This document shows positions 1 to 8,394 of a stretch of 64,000 bases of DNA, in pieces. Location of the stretch: positions 2,436,472 through 2,500,471 of the forward strand of contig AP021858.1 of assembly GCA_017347465.1 (NCBI GenBank). The letters run 5' to 3'. The notes under the pieces were generated by a model, which was not told the DNA's origin, searched no databases, and saw nothing but the letters and a program-made list of their open reading frames with translations. The translations under genes and the position numbers were made by a program. Position 1 is the stretch's first letter. Every line of letters begins with the position of its first letter. Origin of the DNA: Candidatus Nitrosymbiomonas proteolyticus. Lineage in GTDB: Bacteria; Armatimonadota; Fimbriimonadia; Fimbriimonadales; Fimbriimonadaceae.

Positions 1-1984
1 CTTCCGGTTTGCAGAGGATAAAGACGGTTCCAGGTTTGCGCTTACGAAGCCCCAGATGCGCGTTGTGGATAGACTGGCCGACGAATATCGAATTTATCGT
101 CAGAATCCACTGACCTCTCAGTCAGGCAGCGAATCCACGACTGTGCCCTACGAGTACGCTGGAATTACTTATCGACCTAAGAAGGGCGGATGGAAAACCA
201 ATGCAACAGGGCTGAGCCGCCTTGCTGCAGCCAGACGACTGGAGGGTGTCGGGCAGACTCTGACCTTCATTCGTTTTATCGACGACTTTCCCTACCAGGA
301 CGACAATGACGTTTGGGAGGACACAAGGCAAAGCGGTTTCGGAACCGAAAAGACATACGCAGTAACAACGGCGGAGCGCGTCATAGAGCGCTGCATCCTC
401 ATGACAACCGACCCCGGCGACCTCGTCCTCGACCCTACCTGCGGCAGCGGCACCACCGCGTACGTCGCCGAGCAGTGGGGCCGCCGGTGGATCACCATGG
501 ACACCAGCCGCGTCGCCCTCGCCATCGCCCGCAACCGCCTGATGACCGCCGCCTTCGACTACTACAAGCTCCGCCATCCCACCAGCGGCGTCTCCGGCGG
601 CTTCGTCTACAAAACCGTCCCCCACGTCACCCTCAAATCCATCGCCCAAAACCCCGAGATCGACAGGATTGTGGACGAGTGTGGACCGGGGCTGGACGCG
701 GCGCTGAAAGAGGTGAACAGCGCCCTTGGAAGGGACTATAAGGAGTGGGAAGTACCTCGGTTCGACCCATCCACTCCGTCCACAGCGTCCACAAAAGAGC
801 TGGGCGAGTTTTGGAAGCTCAAGCGCGAGATGCAAGCCCGCATCGACGCTTCCATCGCCAAGAACGCGCCGACCGAGGAACTTGTCGACCAGCCCCAGAA
901 AGAAACTGGAATCGTCCGAGTCAGCGGCCCGTTCACCATGGAAGCGGTCCCGAATGTGGGGGCGGAGATGAGCATGGCAGTGGAGACGGTGGACGCAGTG
1001 GACGGTATGAGCGTGACGGTGTTCAGCCCTACAGAGCAAGTGGAATCAGGCAACGTCTCAGCCTACATCTCCGACATGATCGAGAAGCTCCGCAAGACCG
1101 GCGTCGTCGCCAAGAGCGGCCAAAAGCTCTCCTTCCAATCCCTGCGCCCGCTCGGCCACGCCACCCTCCACGCCGACGGCGAGACCCAGAACGGCGAGCC
1201 CAAGAGCATCGCCGTCGTCTTCGGCCCGCAGAACGGCAGCATCAGCGAGTCGCACGTCAAGGACGCCCTGCACGCGGGGAAGAAGTACGACATCCTGCTG
1301 CTCTGCGGCTACGACTTCACCCCAACCGCGCAGGAGATGGCCCAGGCAGCATCAAAGGACGATTGGCAGGTGCTTCTGGCCTACGTCGCACCGGATACGG
1401 TGATGACCGACCTGCTGAAGGACACGAAAGCCTCGCAGCTCTTCACGATGATCGGCGAGCCGGACGTGGTGGTGTATCGGCAGGGCGATCCGAATCTTCC
1501 CACGCTCCTCGCCCAAGCGCGCGAGCGTGCCGGCCTCGGCCCCTCCGAGCCAATCCGCAATCCACAATCCGAAATCCGCAATCGGTCGGCCTACGAGGTT
1601 CTGCTCCGCGCCGAAGACCTGGCCGAAGGCGAACTGTTCGTCGAGCTTCGCGGCGTGGACGTTTACGACCCGGTGACCGGCGAGGTGAAGAGCGACGCCG
1701 GCGAGAACGTGCACGCGCTGCTGATCGACCAGGATTACGACGGCAAGAGCTTCTGCATCTGCCAAGCCCTCTTCCCGAACAAGAAGGACTCTTGGACCAA
1801 GATCGCCAAGAACTTGAAGGGGACGATAGACGAGGAGGCGTTCTCGGCATTCCGGACGCTGGTCTCGCTGCCCTTCAAGCCGGGAACGTCGTTCGACCGA
1901 GAGTTCGGAAAGGAAGGCCGAGTCCAGATAAAAGTCATCGACCAGCGTGGGAATGCGGTGGTGAAGACGGTGAGGGTGGATTAA
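1..1984 (+). CDS. Type III-like DNA methyltransferase (Mod), 5' end outside window
   Basis: C-terminal part of an adenine/cytosine-N4 DNA methyltransferase of the beta class. The frame is open from base 2, so the start and the DPPY motif IV lie upstream. SAM-binding motif I, DPTCGSGTTA, is at bases 431-460, followed by the conserved region up to about base 560. The remaining ~480 residues form the long C-terminal region usual in type III Mod proteins. The four-helix-bundle gene and res follow directly, so Mod should give host protection and, with Res, target recognition. Two in-frame repeat insertions (9-nt units at 768-792 and 980-1003, an AATCC-type repeat at 1551-1583) lie in the C-terminal half. 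Assignment to type III rests mainly on the neighbouring res. Confidence 0.88.
   Translation, partial: FRFAEDKDGSRFALTKPQMRVVDRLADEYRIYRQNPLTSQSGSESTTVPYEYAGITYRPKKGGWKTNATGLSRLAAARRLEGVGQTLTFIRFIDDFPYQDDNDVWEDTRQSGFGTEKTYAVTTAERVIERCILMTTDPGDLVLDPTCGSGTTAYVAEQWGRRWITMDTSRVALAIARNRLMTAAFDYYKLRHPTSGVSGGFVYKTVPHVTLKSIAQNPEIDRIVDECGPGLDAALKEVNSALGRDYKEWEVPRFDPSTPSTASTKELGEFWKLKREMQARIDASIAKNAPTEELVDQPQKETGIVRVSGPFTMEAVPNVGAEMSMAVETVDAVDGMSVTVFSPTEQVESGNVSAYISDMIEKLRKTGVVAKSGQKLSFQSLRPLGHATLHADGETQNGEPKSIAVVFGPQNGSISESHVKDALHAGKKYDILLLCGYDFTPTAQEMAQAASKDDWQVLLAYVAPDTVMTDLLKDTKASQLFTMIGEPDVVVYRQGDPNLPTLLAQARERAGLGPSEPIRNPQSEIRNRSAYEVLLRAEDLAEGELFVELRGVDVYDPVTGEVKSDAGENVHALLIDQDYDGKSFCICQALFPNKKDSWTKIAKNLKGTIDEEAFSAFRTLVSLPFKPGTSFDREFGKEGRVQIKVIDQRGNAVVKTVRVD
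768..792. repeat. 9-nt minisatellite inside mod (unit GTCCACNNC)
   Basis: About 2.7 tandem units of GTCCACNNC, read in frame as STPSTASTK. The same unit occurs inverted at 980-1003 and again at 2382-2406 in the next gene, so it looks like a small repeat family specific to this operon within the window. Confidence 0.7.
980..1003. repeat. 9-nt minisatellite inside mod, inverted copy
   Basis: Reverse-complement copy of the GTCCACNNC unit (plus strand GTGGACGCAGTGGAC), read in frame as VETVDAVDG. It is in the opposite orientation to the copies at 768-792 and 2382-2406. Confidence 0.6.
1551..1583. repeat. AATCC-type repeat inserted in frame in mod
   Basis: Imperfect direct repeat built from CAATCCGCAATCC, CACAATCC and GAAATCCGCAATC, translated as IRNPQSEIRN. 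It lies between otherwise ordinary protein sequence (LGPSEP before, SAYEVLL after). From memory, similar AATCCGCAATCC strings recur in intergenic regions of many environmental bacterial genomes. Confidence 0.6.
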
Positions 1985-2001
1985 GTGTACGGGGTGGACA
2001 A

Positions 2002-2565
2002 ATGGGTGAGAGTCTGATTCCGAAGCACGGGGGATATAGGAATCTGAAGTCATTCCAGGTTGCGCAGTTGGCATACGACTTGACGGTGGAGTTTGTGGAT
2101 AGATATGTGGACCCGAAGAGCCGAACGAGGGACCAAATGGTGCAAGCGGCTCGCTCAGGCGTTCAGAACATCGCCGAAGGCAGCCAGGTGAGCGTGACTT
2201 CCAAGAAGATGGAGATGAAACTCACCAGTGTGGCAAGGGCAAGCCTGGAGGAATTGCGGCTGGACTACGAGGACTTCTTGCGCCATCGAAGTTTGACCCA
2301 ATGGGAGCGAAACGACACCCGGCGCCAAAGCCTGATTGACGCTCGGCCCCGCTCTTTGGAGGACGTCGAAGCCTGGATCCTGTCCACGCCGTCCACCCCG
2401 TCCACCACATGCCCCGAAGCCGAAATTCACGCCAATGGGGCGCTCGCCTTGGTTGCTGTAGCGACCGCTCTCCTGACACGACAGCTACAGTCTCAAGCGG
2501 ACTCCTTTGAGAGGGAAGGCGGTTTCACGGAAAGGCTCTACGGAGTCAGGAAGGCGAATCGTTGA
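2002..2565 (+). CDS. Four-helix bundle protein (S23/IVS family) within the RM operon
   Basis: 187-residue protein. The N-terminal ~115 residues have the pattern of the four-helix bundle (23S rRNA intervening-sequence, Avd-like) family: FQVAQLAYDLTVEFVDRY, then QMVQAARSGVQNIAEGSQ, then a third helix with ASLEELRLDYEDFL. The ATG at 2002 is 17 nt after the mod stop. A linker made of the 9-nt repeat (STPSTPSTT, ~residues 128-136) precedes a C-terminal helix ending GGFTERLYGVR. Its TGA overlaps the TTG of res, so the two are translationally coupled. Family members are proposed to act as nucleic-acid-binding scaffolds; the role beside an RM pair is unknown to me. Confidence 0.82.
   Translation: MGESLIPKHGGYRNLKSFQVAQLAYDLTVEFVDRYVDPKSRTRDQMVQAARSGVQNIAEGSQVSVTSKKMEMKLTSVARASLEELRLDYEDFLRHRSLTQWERNDTRRQSLIDARPRSLEDVEAWILSTPSTPSTTCPEAEIHANGALALVAVATALLTRQLQSQADSFEREGGFTERLYGVRKANR
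2382..2406. repeat. 9-nt minisatellite inside the four-helix bundle gene
   Basis: Three units of GTCCACNNC in tandem (GTCCACGCC, GTCCACCCC, GTCCACCAC), read as STPSTPSTT. Same family and orientation as the copy at 768-792. Confidence 0.7.
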
Positions 2566-5417
2566 GCACCCTTTTCGACCCCATCGCTCAAGCTCGCTCC
2601 GCTGGCGCGGCGGCGATTGAGAGCCCCATCTGCAACCGGCCCTACGAGGAGCCGAGCAGTTATTGGCAGGTCGTGGACTTCGAGACCGGAGAGCGCACCG
2701 AGCCCAAGCTGATCGAAGGCGAGCGGCGGCCGGCGGGGTACTTCTACTCCCCCAAGGGCGCGAAGTACGACAGCAGCCAGCTCGAAGAGGAGTTCGTCCC
2801 CCTCGAATGCGTCAATGAAATCCGCGGACGCGTGAATCTTTGGCGGCAAGAGGGCTATCGCGGCGTCACGCCCGTTACCCGCCGTCTGCTCGAGCATTGG
2901 GCCCTCGGCAAGCCGGAGCGCGACAGGCCCCTCTTCTTTTGCCAGCGCGAGGCGGTTGAGACGATCATCTGGCTTCATGAATCCCACGCCGCCGACCGTC
3001 AAGGCCTGATGACGCTTACCATCGACGGCGAAAGCGTCCCGCTGGAAAAAGCCCACGCCGAGTTCCTCCGCTACTGCTGCAAGATGGCTACCGGGACGGG
3101 AAAGACCATCGTCATGGCGATGCTCGTCGCCTGGTCCGCGCTGAACAAAGCGCAGTACCCGCATGATACGCGATTTTCGGATGCGGTCCTTATCGTCGCG
3201 CCGGGCCTGACCGTCCGCGAACGTCTTCAGGTGCTCTATCCCGAGAATCCGGGCAACTACTACGACAAGTTCGAGTTGGTGCCCGGCGCTTTACGCACCA
3301 TGCTATCCGGCGCGGTGAAGCTGCACATCATCCATCGACAGGAAATGGCAGTTCGGGACGACACGAACACGAAGGGACCCCGCAAACTCGGGCCCGAATC
3401 GGACGGCGCATTTGCCAATCGCATCTTGAGCAAGCTAAGGTCAAAGAGGCGAATTCTCGTATTGAACGATGAAGGACACCATTGTTATAGGCCGCGCGAG
3501 AAGGCGGTGGACGAGGACGCCCCAACGCGAGAGGAAAAGGACGAGAACGAGCTTGCCGGAAAATGGCTTCTTGGGCTCGTGAAGATCAATCGCGCCCGAG
3601 AAATCCTCACCTGCATTGATCTCTCCGCGACGCCTTTCTACATTCATGGCAGCGGGTATCCGGTCGGGCGGCCGTTCCCTTGGATCGTGAGCGACTTCGG
3701 ATTGGTGGACGCGATCGAAAGCGGCCTGGTGAAGATCCCGCAGATTCCGGTGGACGACAGCCTGGGCGGAAGCCCACCCGCCTACTTCCACCTTTGGCGA
3801 TGGATTAACGAGAAACTGCCGCCCGAGTCGCGAGAGACGGCTCGCCGGAAAGCCAAGCCCGAAGCGGTGGTTCTCGAAGCCGAGCCTGCCGTCGTGACGA
3901 TGATTGGGAACTGGCTGGAGGAGTTTGAGCGGTGGGCGGGGGAAGGCTCCAAGGTCCCGCCCGTTCTGATCGTCGTGACTCAGGATACGACGCTTTCGAA
4001 GCTGCTCTATGAGCGCATGACGCGCGAAGACTTCGAGTTCAAGGAGTTTGTGAACACCGAGAAGCAGCAGGTGACGTACCTCTACGACAGCAAGGAGCTA
4101 AAGGAGGTCGAAGAGGGCGAGAAGGCCAAAAAGAGCGAGCTTCGCAAACGAGCGATCATGCTCTCGGTCGGCAAAGAGGGAGAGCCGGGCGAGCAGGTGC
4201 GGTGCATCGTGAGCGTTTCGATGCTGACGGAAGGCTGGGACGCTAGCAACGTGACGCAGATCGTGGGTTTGAGGGCGTTCACTTCTCAGCTCCTTTGCGA
4301 GCAAGTTGTTGGTCGTGCGCTTCGGCGGCGCTCATACGAAGTGGACCCTGAGACCGGGATGCTTCAGCCCGAATATGCGGACGTGTACGGCGTGCCGTTC
4401 CAGGTGATCCCGGTCAAGGCGAAGGGAAAGGCGGGGCCGCCTCCACCCCCGCCTTCGGTTTTGATTCGGGCCATTGAAGACCGAAAGCACTTCGAGCTGA
4501 CCTTCCCGAGAGTCGAGGGCTACATCACGGAGATTCGGGATACGGCGGTTTGCGCCTGGGACAAGGTCCCTTCGCTGGTGATCGGGCGGGACGAACCAGC
4601 AGAGACCTACGTAAAGGGAGTGGCCGGGTTTCGCGTTGGGAGACCAGATATCGGCGGCCCGGGCGATTTGGAGAAACACGACCGAGTTCCTTATTATCTT
4701 CTGGCACGTGTGTCTTCCGCTTGTTTCAAGATGGCTTCGGACATCGTCGGAATTCGCATCCCCGGGGAATCTGATGTGGAATGCGCACGGCGAAGCAAGC
4801 TCTTTCCTCAGGTTCTGGAGATCGTGCGGAAGTACGTATCCGAGTACCTGGTCTTCGAGAACGTGCCTCAAGAGGAGGTCACCTTCGAGAAGTGGCAAGC
4901 AAAGATCGTGAACGTGCTTAACGGGTGCATCGCCGAGAAGGGGGAGGATGGGTCGGTGGTGGTGATGCCGAGGATCGAGCGGTATCGGGGAGAAGGATCG
5001 AGCGGGCAAGTGTTCTTCCGAACAGGGCGCCCGGTTCGGGAGACCGTCAAGAGCCATGTGAGCCATGTCGTGCTGGATGCGCCGGTTTGGGAGGGATCGG
5101 CGGCGGCTACGTTGGAGCATTCGGACGTGGTCGAGTGCTATGTTCGGAACGACCACCTGGACTTCACGATCCCGTACGTGGATTCGTTCGGGAATCCGCA
5201 CATGCATCGGCCGGACTTCATTTTGAGGCTCACGAACGGGCTTCTCGTAGCGCTCGAAGTCAAGGGACAGGTGCGGGAGTTGGACGAACTGAAGGTTAGA
5301 GCCGGCCTCAAGTGGGCGGATGCAGTAAATCGCTTTTATGGCGAGCAAAGGTGGGTCTATCACGTGTGCTTTTCGCCGTCGCACCTTCCTGAGCATCTCA
5401 GACGCATGGCTCTTTGA
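2562..5417 (+). CDS. Type III restriction endonuclease subunit (Res)
   Basis: 951-residue SF2 helicase-nuclease. Walker A MATGTGKT is at residues 175-182, the DEAH-like box DEGHH at 303-307, helicase motif VI QVVGRALRR at 581-589, and a C-terminal PD-(D/E)xK nuclease site at 884-901 (PDFILR, then LEVKG; D885, E899, K901). It should translocate on and cut DNA together with Mod when target sites are unmethylated. The TTG start at 2562 is chosen because AGGAAGG lies 7 nt upstream and the TTG overlaps the preceding stop. The length is typical and all motifs look intact. Confidence 0.93.
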   Translation: MSTLFDPIAQARSAGAAAIESPICNRPYEEPSSYWQVVDFETGERTEPKLIEGERRPAGYFYSPKGAKYDSSQLEEEFVPLECVNEIRGRVNLWRQEGYRGVTPVTRRLLEHWALGKPERDRPLFFCQREAVETIIWLHESHAADRQGLMTLTIDGESVPLEKAHAEFLRYCCKMATGTGKTIVMAMLVAWSALNKAQYPHDTRFSDAVLIVAPGLTVRERLQVLYPENPGNYYDKFELVPGALRTMLSGAVKLHIIHRQEMAVRDDTNTKGPRKLGPESDGAFANRILSKLRSKRRILVLNDEGHHCYRPREKAVDEDAPTREEKDENELAGKWLLGLVKINRAREILTCIDLSATPFYIHGSGYPVGRPFPWIVSDFGLVDAIESGLVKIPQIPVDDSLGGSPPAYFHLWRWINEKLPPESRETARRKAKPEAVVLEAEPAVVTMIGNWLEEFERWAGEGSKVPPVLIVVTQDTTLSKLLYERMTREDFEFKEFVNTEKQQVTYLYDSKELKEVEEGEKAKKSELRKRAIMLSVGKEGEPGEQVRCIVSVSMLTEGWDASNVTQIVGLRAFTSQLLCEQVVGRALRRRSYEVDPETGMLQPEYADVYGVPFQVIPVKAKGKAGPPPPPPSVLIRAIEDRKHFELTFPRVEGYITEIRDTAVCAWDKVPSLVIGRDEPAETYVKGVAGFRVGRPDIGGPGDLEKHDRVPYYLLARVSSACFKMASDIVGIRIPGESDVECARRSKLFPQVLEIVRKYVSEYLVFENVPQEEVTFEKWQAKIVNVLNGCIAEKGEDGSVVVMPRIERYRGEGSSGQVFFRTGRPVRETVKSHVSHVVLDAPVWEGSAAATLEHSDVVECYVRNDHLDFTIPYVDSFGNPHMHRPDFILRLTNGLLVALEVKGQVRELDELKVRAGLKWADAVNRFYGEQRWVYHVCFSPSHLPEHLRRMAL

Positions 5418-5604
5418 TGAAACTGGCTTTCCGGGGAATCGAAACCCGAGCCTGTCAAAAGCCAAGGGGCCGGGGCGGTTTCCACCTCGCAAGAATGCGG
5501 GTTTGGGAGGTTTTCTCATCGAGAAGAAGCGGTCTATGCTATTGTAAGATCGTTCGGACCGGCCTGTTCCAGTCCGGCTTTTACTGGCTCTAAAGGAGAA
5601 AAAC

Positions 5605-6294
5605 ATGAATCAAAGGCTCTTTCGGCTTGTGGCCGCGGTCTCGCTGTTGGCCCCGATTGGGATCATCGCGAGCGCCGTAACGGTGAGCGGCCAGGCCAAC
5701 ATCTTTTCGGCCGGGCACGCATTTCAGCCCGATCCAGGGGGCGGGGGCGGCGGCCTTCCTGCGGTAGAAATCTCCGCAGCGGGCATCGCCTATTTCGAGT
5801 TCACGAGCGTCACCGGTCTCACGAACTGCTGTTCGTCCACGCCGAACACGGGACCCGACGGCGGGTCTGGCAGCACCAACATCACATCGACCGATGGGAT
5901 TTCCGGCATCAAGGCACCGAAGCGGATGTTCCTTGTCGGCGTGTATCTGGATGCGACCGAACCCGCAGGCGCGGGCCCTGCCATCCTCGACTTCACTTCG
6001 ATCGGCACCAGCTTCAGCGACCTGAGCCCGGACCTCAACCAGACGTTCTGGATCGGCGACGGTCTTACCGGCACGGGTTCGGGCACGCTTCAGAAGTTCC
6101 ATGCTCCCACCGGCGCGACGCGCTTGTTCTTGGGCATCGCGGACGCCTATTCGTTCTCTGGCGCGCCCGGTTGGTACGATGACAATCGAGGCGCATACGA
6201 GGTGGAGTACAACGCGGTCGTGCCCGAGCCTGGGACGATGGCTGCCTTGCTCTTGGGCGTGGCCGGGATCGCCAGACGACGAGCGCGGCGATAG
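5605..6294 (+). CDS. PEP-CTERM protein with PA-IL-like (lectin-fold) domain
   Basis: 229-residue exported protein. It has an N-terminal signal peptide (about residues 1-30) and a C-terminal sorting signal: VPEPGTMAALLLG, then a hydrophobic helix and an RRRARR tail. The body (FSAGHAFQPD, FLVGVYL, FWIGDGLTGTGSG, ATRLFLGIADA, YDDNRGAYEV) follows the PA-IL-like pattern common in PEP-CTERM proteins. An exosortase would be expected to process it, but none is in the window. The ATG at 5605 follows AAAGGAGAAAA. The 187-nt gap upstream of it holds only a CCGG..CCGG near-palindrome. Confidence 0.85.
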   Translation: MNQRLFRLVAAVSLLAPIGIIASAVTVSGQANIFSAGHAFQPDPGGGGGGLPAVEISAAGIAYFEFTSVTGLTNCCSSTPNTGPDGGSGSTNITSTDGISGIKAPKRMFLVGVYLDATEPAGAGPAILDFTSIGTSFSDLSPDLNQTFWIGDGLTGTGSGTLQKFHAPTGATRLFLGIADAYSFSGAPGWYDDNRGAYEVEYNAVVPEPGTMAALLLGVAGIARRRARR

Positions 6295-6431
6295 TCTCTT
6301 CGCAGGGGCTCCCCACTCGGATCGATCCGGTTGCTTGATCGGAGCCGTTGCCGGTTTGGGGTGACCGGCTTGCGGCAACGCCACCGATCCGGGCGCTAGC
6401 TGGGAGAACGGACTGCCATAATCCTGGCAGG

Positions 6432-7085
6432 ATGGATGAGGGGGCGCTGCGGGAAGAGCTTTGCCGGACGGGGAGGCTGTGTTGGGAGCGTGGGCTCGTC
6501 GGGGCCGCCGAGGGAAACCTCAGCGCGAGGCTCGCCGACGGGCGCATCCTTTGCTCGCCTTCCGGGGCGAGCAAGGGCCACCTTGATCCGGCAAACCTTA
6601 CGATCGTCGACGAAAGCGGCGCCAGGGTCTCCGGGCCGAAACCTTCGAGCGAGCTCGGGTTGCATCTTTGCCTTTATGGCGAGAGGCCCGACTGCCGGGC
6701 GGTGGTCCACGCCCACCCGCCTACCGCGACGGCCTTCGCCCTTGCGGGAGTTTCGATTCCCGACGACGTGTTGCCCGAAGGGGTTTTCGTGCTGGGTCCG
6801 GTCGCACTCGCGCCGTTCGCGTTTCCCGGGTCTGAGGAGGTCGCGGCGAAGGTTCGTCCCTTTGCGCGGGGCCACGACGCCATTCTGCTCGCCAACCACG
6901 GCGCAGTGACGATCGGCGGCAGTTTGGAGGAGGCGTACTTCCGCATGGAGACCTTGGAGAGGGTCGCGGTGGTGGTGGCTGGGGCGCTCGCGCTGGGAAA
7001 GGTCAACCCCTTGCCGGCCGACGCGGTCGCCCGTTTGCGCGCCCTTCGCCAGCGAATCTCAGGCGGCGACTCTGGGACCGAATAG
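6432..7085 (+). CDS. Class II aldolase/adducin family protein (fuculose-phosphate aldolase-like)
   Basis: 217-residue zinc aldolase or epimerase. The expected metal ligands are the pair of histidines in VVHAHPP and the histidine of LLANHGAVT; the catalytic glutamate is in PKPSSELGLH. Early residues GNLSAR and CSPSGASKG form the phosphate-binding region. Family members cleave L-fuculose-, L-rhamnulose- or methylthioribulose-1-phosphate; the substrate cannot be told here. I chose the ATG at 6432 because the family N-terminus aligns from there; upstream codons have no homologous look. It precedes hisS by 46 nt and may be co-transcribed with it. Confidence 0.85.
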   Translation: MDEGALREELCRTGRLCWERGLVGAAEGNLSARLADGRILCSPSGASKGHLDPANLTIVDESGARVSGPKPSSELGLHLCLYGERPDCRAVVHAHPPTATAFALAGVSIPDDVLPEGVFVLGPVALAPFAFPGSEEVAAKVRPFARGHDAILLANHGAVTIGGSLEEAYFRMETLERVAVVVAGALALGKVNPLPADAVARLRALRQRISGGDSGTE

Positions 7086-7131
7086 GCTTCCTGATCGCTC
7101 GGTGCGTCGGATGGGGCAAAATGGGAATCCG

Positions 7132-8394
7132 ATGCGGTTTCAGTCCCCCCGAGGCACCGAAGACGTCTTTCCGCCCGCCTCCGACCGGTGGCTTTGGCTC
7201 GAAGGCGAGTTCCGGGAGCAATGCAGGTTGTTCGGGTACGGCGATATCCGCACGCCAACGTTCGAGGACACCGAGCTTTTCCTGAGGAGTTCGGGGGAGA
7301 CGAGCGAGGTGGTTTCGAAGCAGATGTACTCGTTCCTCGACAAAGGGGGCCGCGACATCACCCTGAAACCCGAAGGCACCGCTCCGGTCGTGCGAGCCGT
7401 GATGGAGCACGGGCTTTATGCTCCCGGCAACGTGTTGCGACTGAGCTACGTGACCCCGATCTTCCGCTACGAGCGTCCGCAAAAAGGCCGGTTGCGGGAG
7501 GCGCACCAAGTCGGGATCGAATTGATCGGCAGTTCCTCGCCCGAGGCTGATTTCGAGGTGATTCTGTTTACGGTCGGGTTTTACGAACGGCTCGGTCTGT
7601 CGGACGTTGTGGTTTCGCTCAACTCAATCGGGCGGGTCCAGTGCAGGGAGGCTTATCGCGGCGCGATCCTCGACCATGCGAAGGGGTACTTGGGGTCGCT
7701 CGACGCTGAGAGCCGGGCGAAGGTCGAGCGCAACCCTCTGAGGCTGCTCGACAGCAAGGACCCCAAGGCGGCGGAGGTCATTGCAGGGCTGCCTTCGATC
7801 TTGGACTTCTTGGAGCCTGAATCTGCGGCGCATTTCGCTCGGCTTCAGTCTCTGCTGGACTTCGAAAGGGTGAAGTACCGGGTTGAGCCGAGGATCGTGC
7901 GGGGGCTCGACTACTACACCGACACGGTTTTTGAGGTCGTTTCGGAGCGCCTTGGCGCGCAGAGTTCGCTGTGCGGCGGGGGTCGGTACGACCAATTGAT
8001 GAAGGAGCTTGGGGGACCCGAAGCTCCGAGCGTCGGGGTCGCAATGGGAGTTGAGCGGGCGCTGATCGTTTTGGAGTCGATGGGCGCTTCGCCGCCAGTG
8101 GGGACTCCGAGCGCGTTTGTGGCGTGCGCGGAAGACTCGTTGCGCGAGGAAGCGTGGCGACTTTGCGGCGAGTTGAGGGGCGCTTCGATCGCGTGTCAGC
8201 TCGATGTGGAGGCTCGGAGTCTGCGGTCGCAGCTCAACCAGGCGAACAAGGTCGGCGCGCGGGTGGTGGCGATTTTGGGGCCCGAAGAGTCCGCCGAAGG
8301 GTCGGTGACCCTCAAGCAAATGGAATCCGGCGAGCAGAAGAGGGTCTCCCGGGTTTGCTTCGTCGAGGAGGTCGCGAATTGGCTCGGGCTTTGA
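7132..8394 (+). CDS. hisS: Histidine--tRNA ligase
   Basis: 420-residue class II aminoacyl-tRNA synthetase that charges tRNA-His. It starts MRFQSPRGTEDVFP, as the family does. Motif 2 is FRYERPQKGRLREAHQVG, the HisRS-specific loops are RGLDYYTDTVFEV and GGGRYDQL, and motif 3 is VGVAMGVERALI. A C-terminal anticodon-binding domain follows from about residue 325. The ATG at 7132 is preferred over an in-frame start 30 nt upstream because the conserved sequence begins there. The 3' end overlaps the next gene by 16 nt. Confidence 0.96.
   Translation: MRFQSPRGTEDVFPPASDRWLWLEGEFREQCRLFGYGDIRTPTFEDTELFLRSSGETSEVVSKQMYSFLDKGGRDITLKPEGTAPVVRAVMEHGLYAPGNVLRLSYVTPIFRYERPQKGRLREAHQVGIELIGSSSPEADFEVILFTVGFYERLGLSDVVVSLNSIGRVQCREAYRGAILDHAKGYLGSLDAESRAKVERNPLRLLDSKDPKAAEVIAGLPSILDFLEPESAAHFARLQSLLDFERVKYRVEPRIVRGLDYYTDTVFEVVSERLGAQSSLCGGGRYDQLMKELGGPEAPSVGVAMGVERALIVLESMGASPPVGTPSAFVACAEDSLREEAWRLCGELRGASIACQLDVEARSLRSQLNQANKVGARVVAILGPEESAEGSVTLKQMESGEQKRVSRVCFVEEVANWLGL

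Noticed and set aside
745-2001. Upstream extension of the four-helix bundle frame through mod
   Set aside because: The extension has Arg/Pro/Gly-rich shadow composition; the true start is the ATG at 2002 after the mod stop.
768-2406. CRISPR array or protein-coding CRISPR-like repeats
   Set aside because: Units are 9 nt with no unique spacers; they are in-frame minisatellites.
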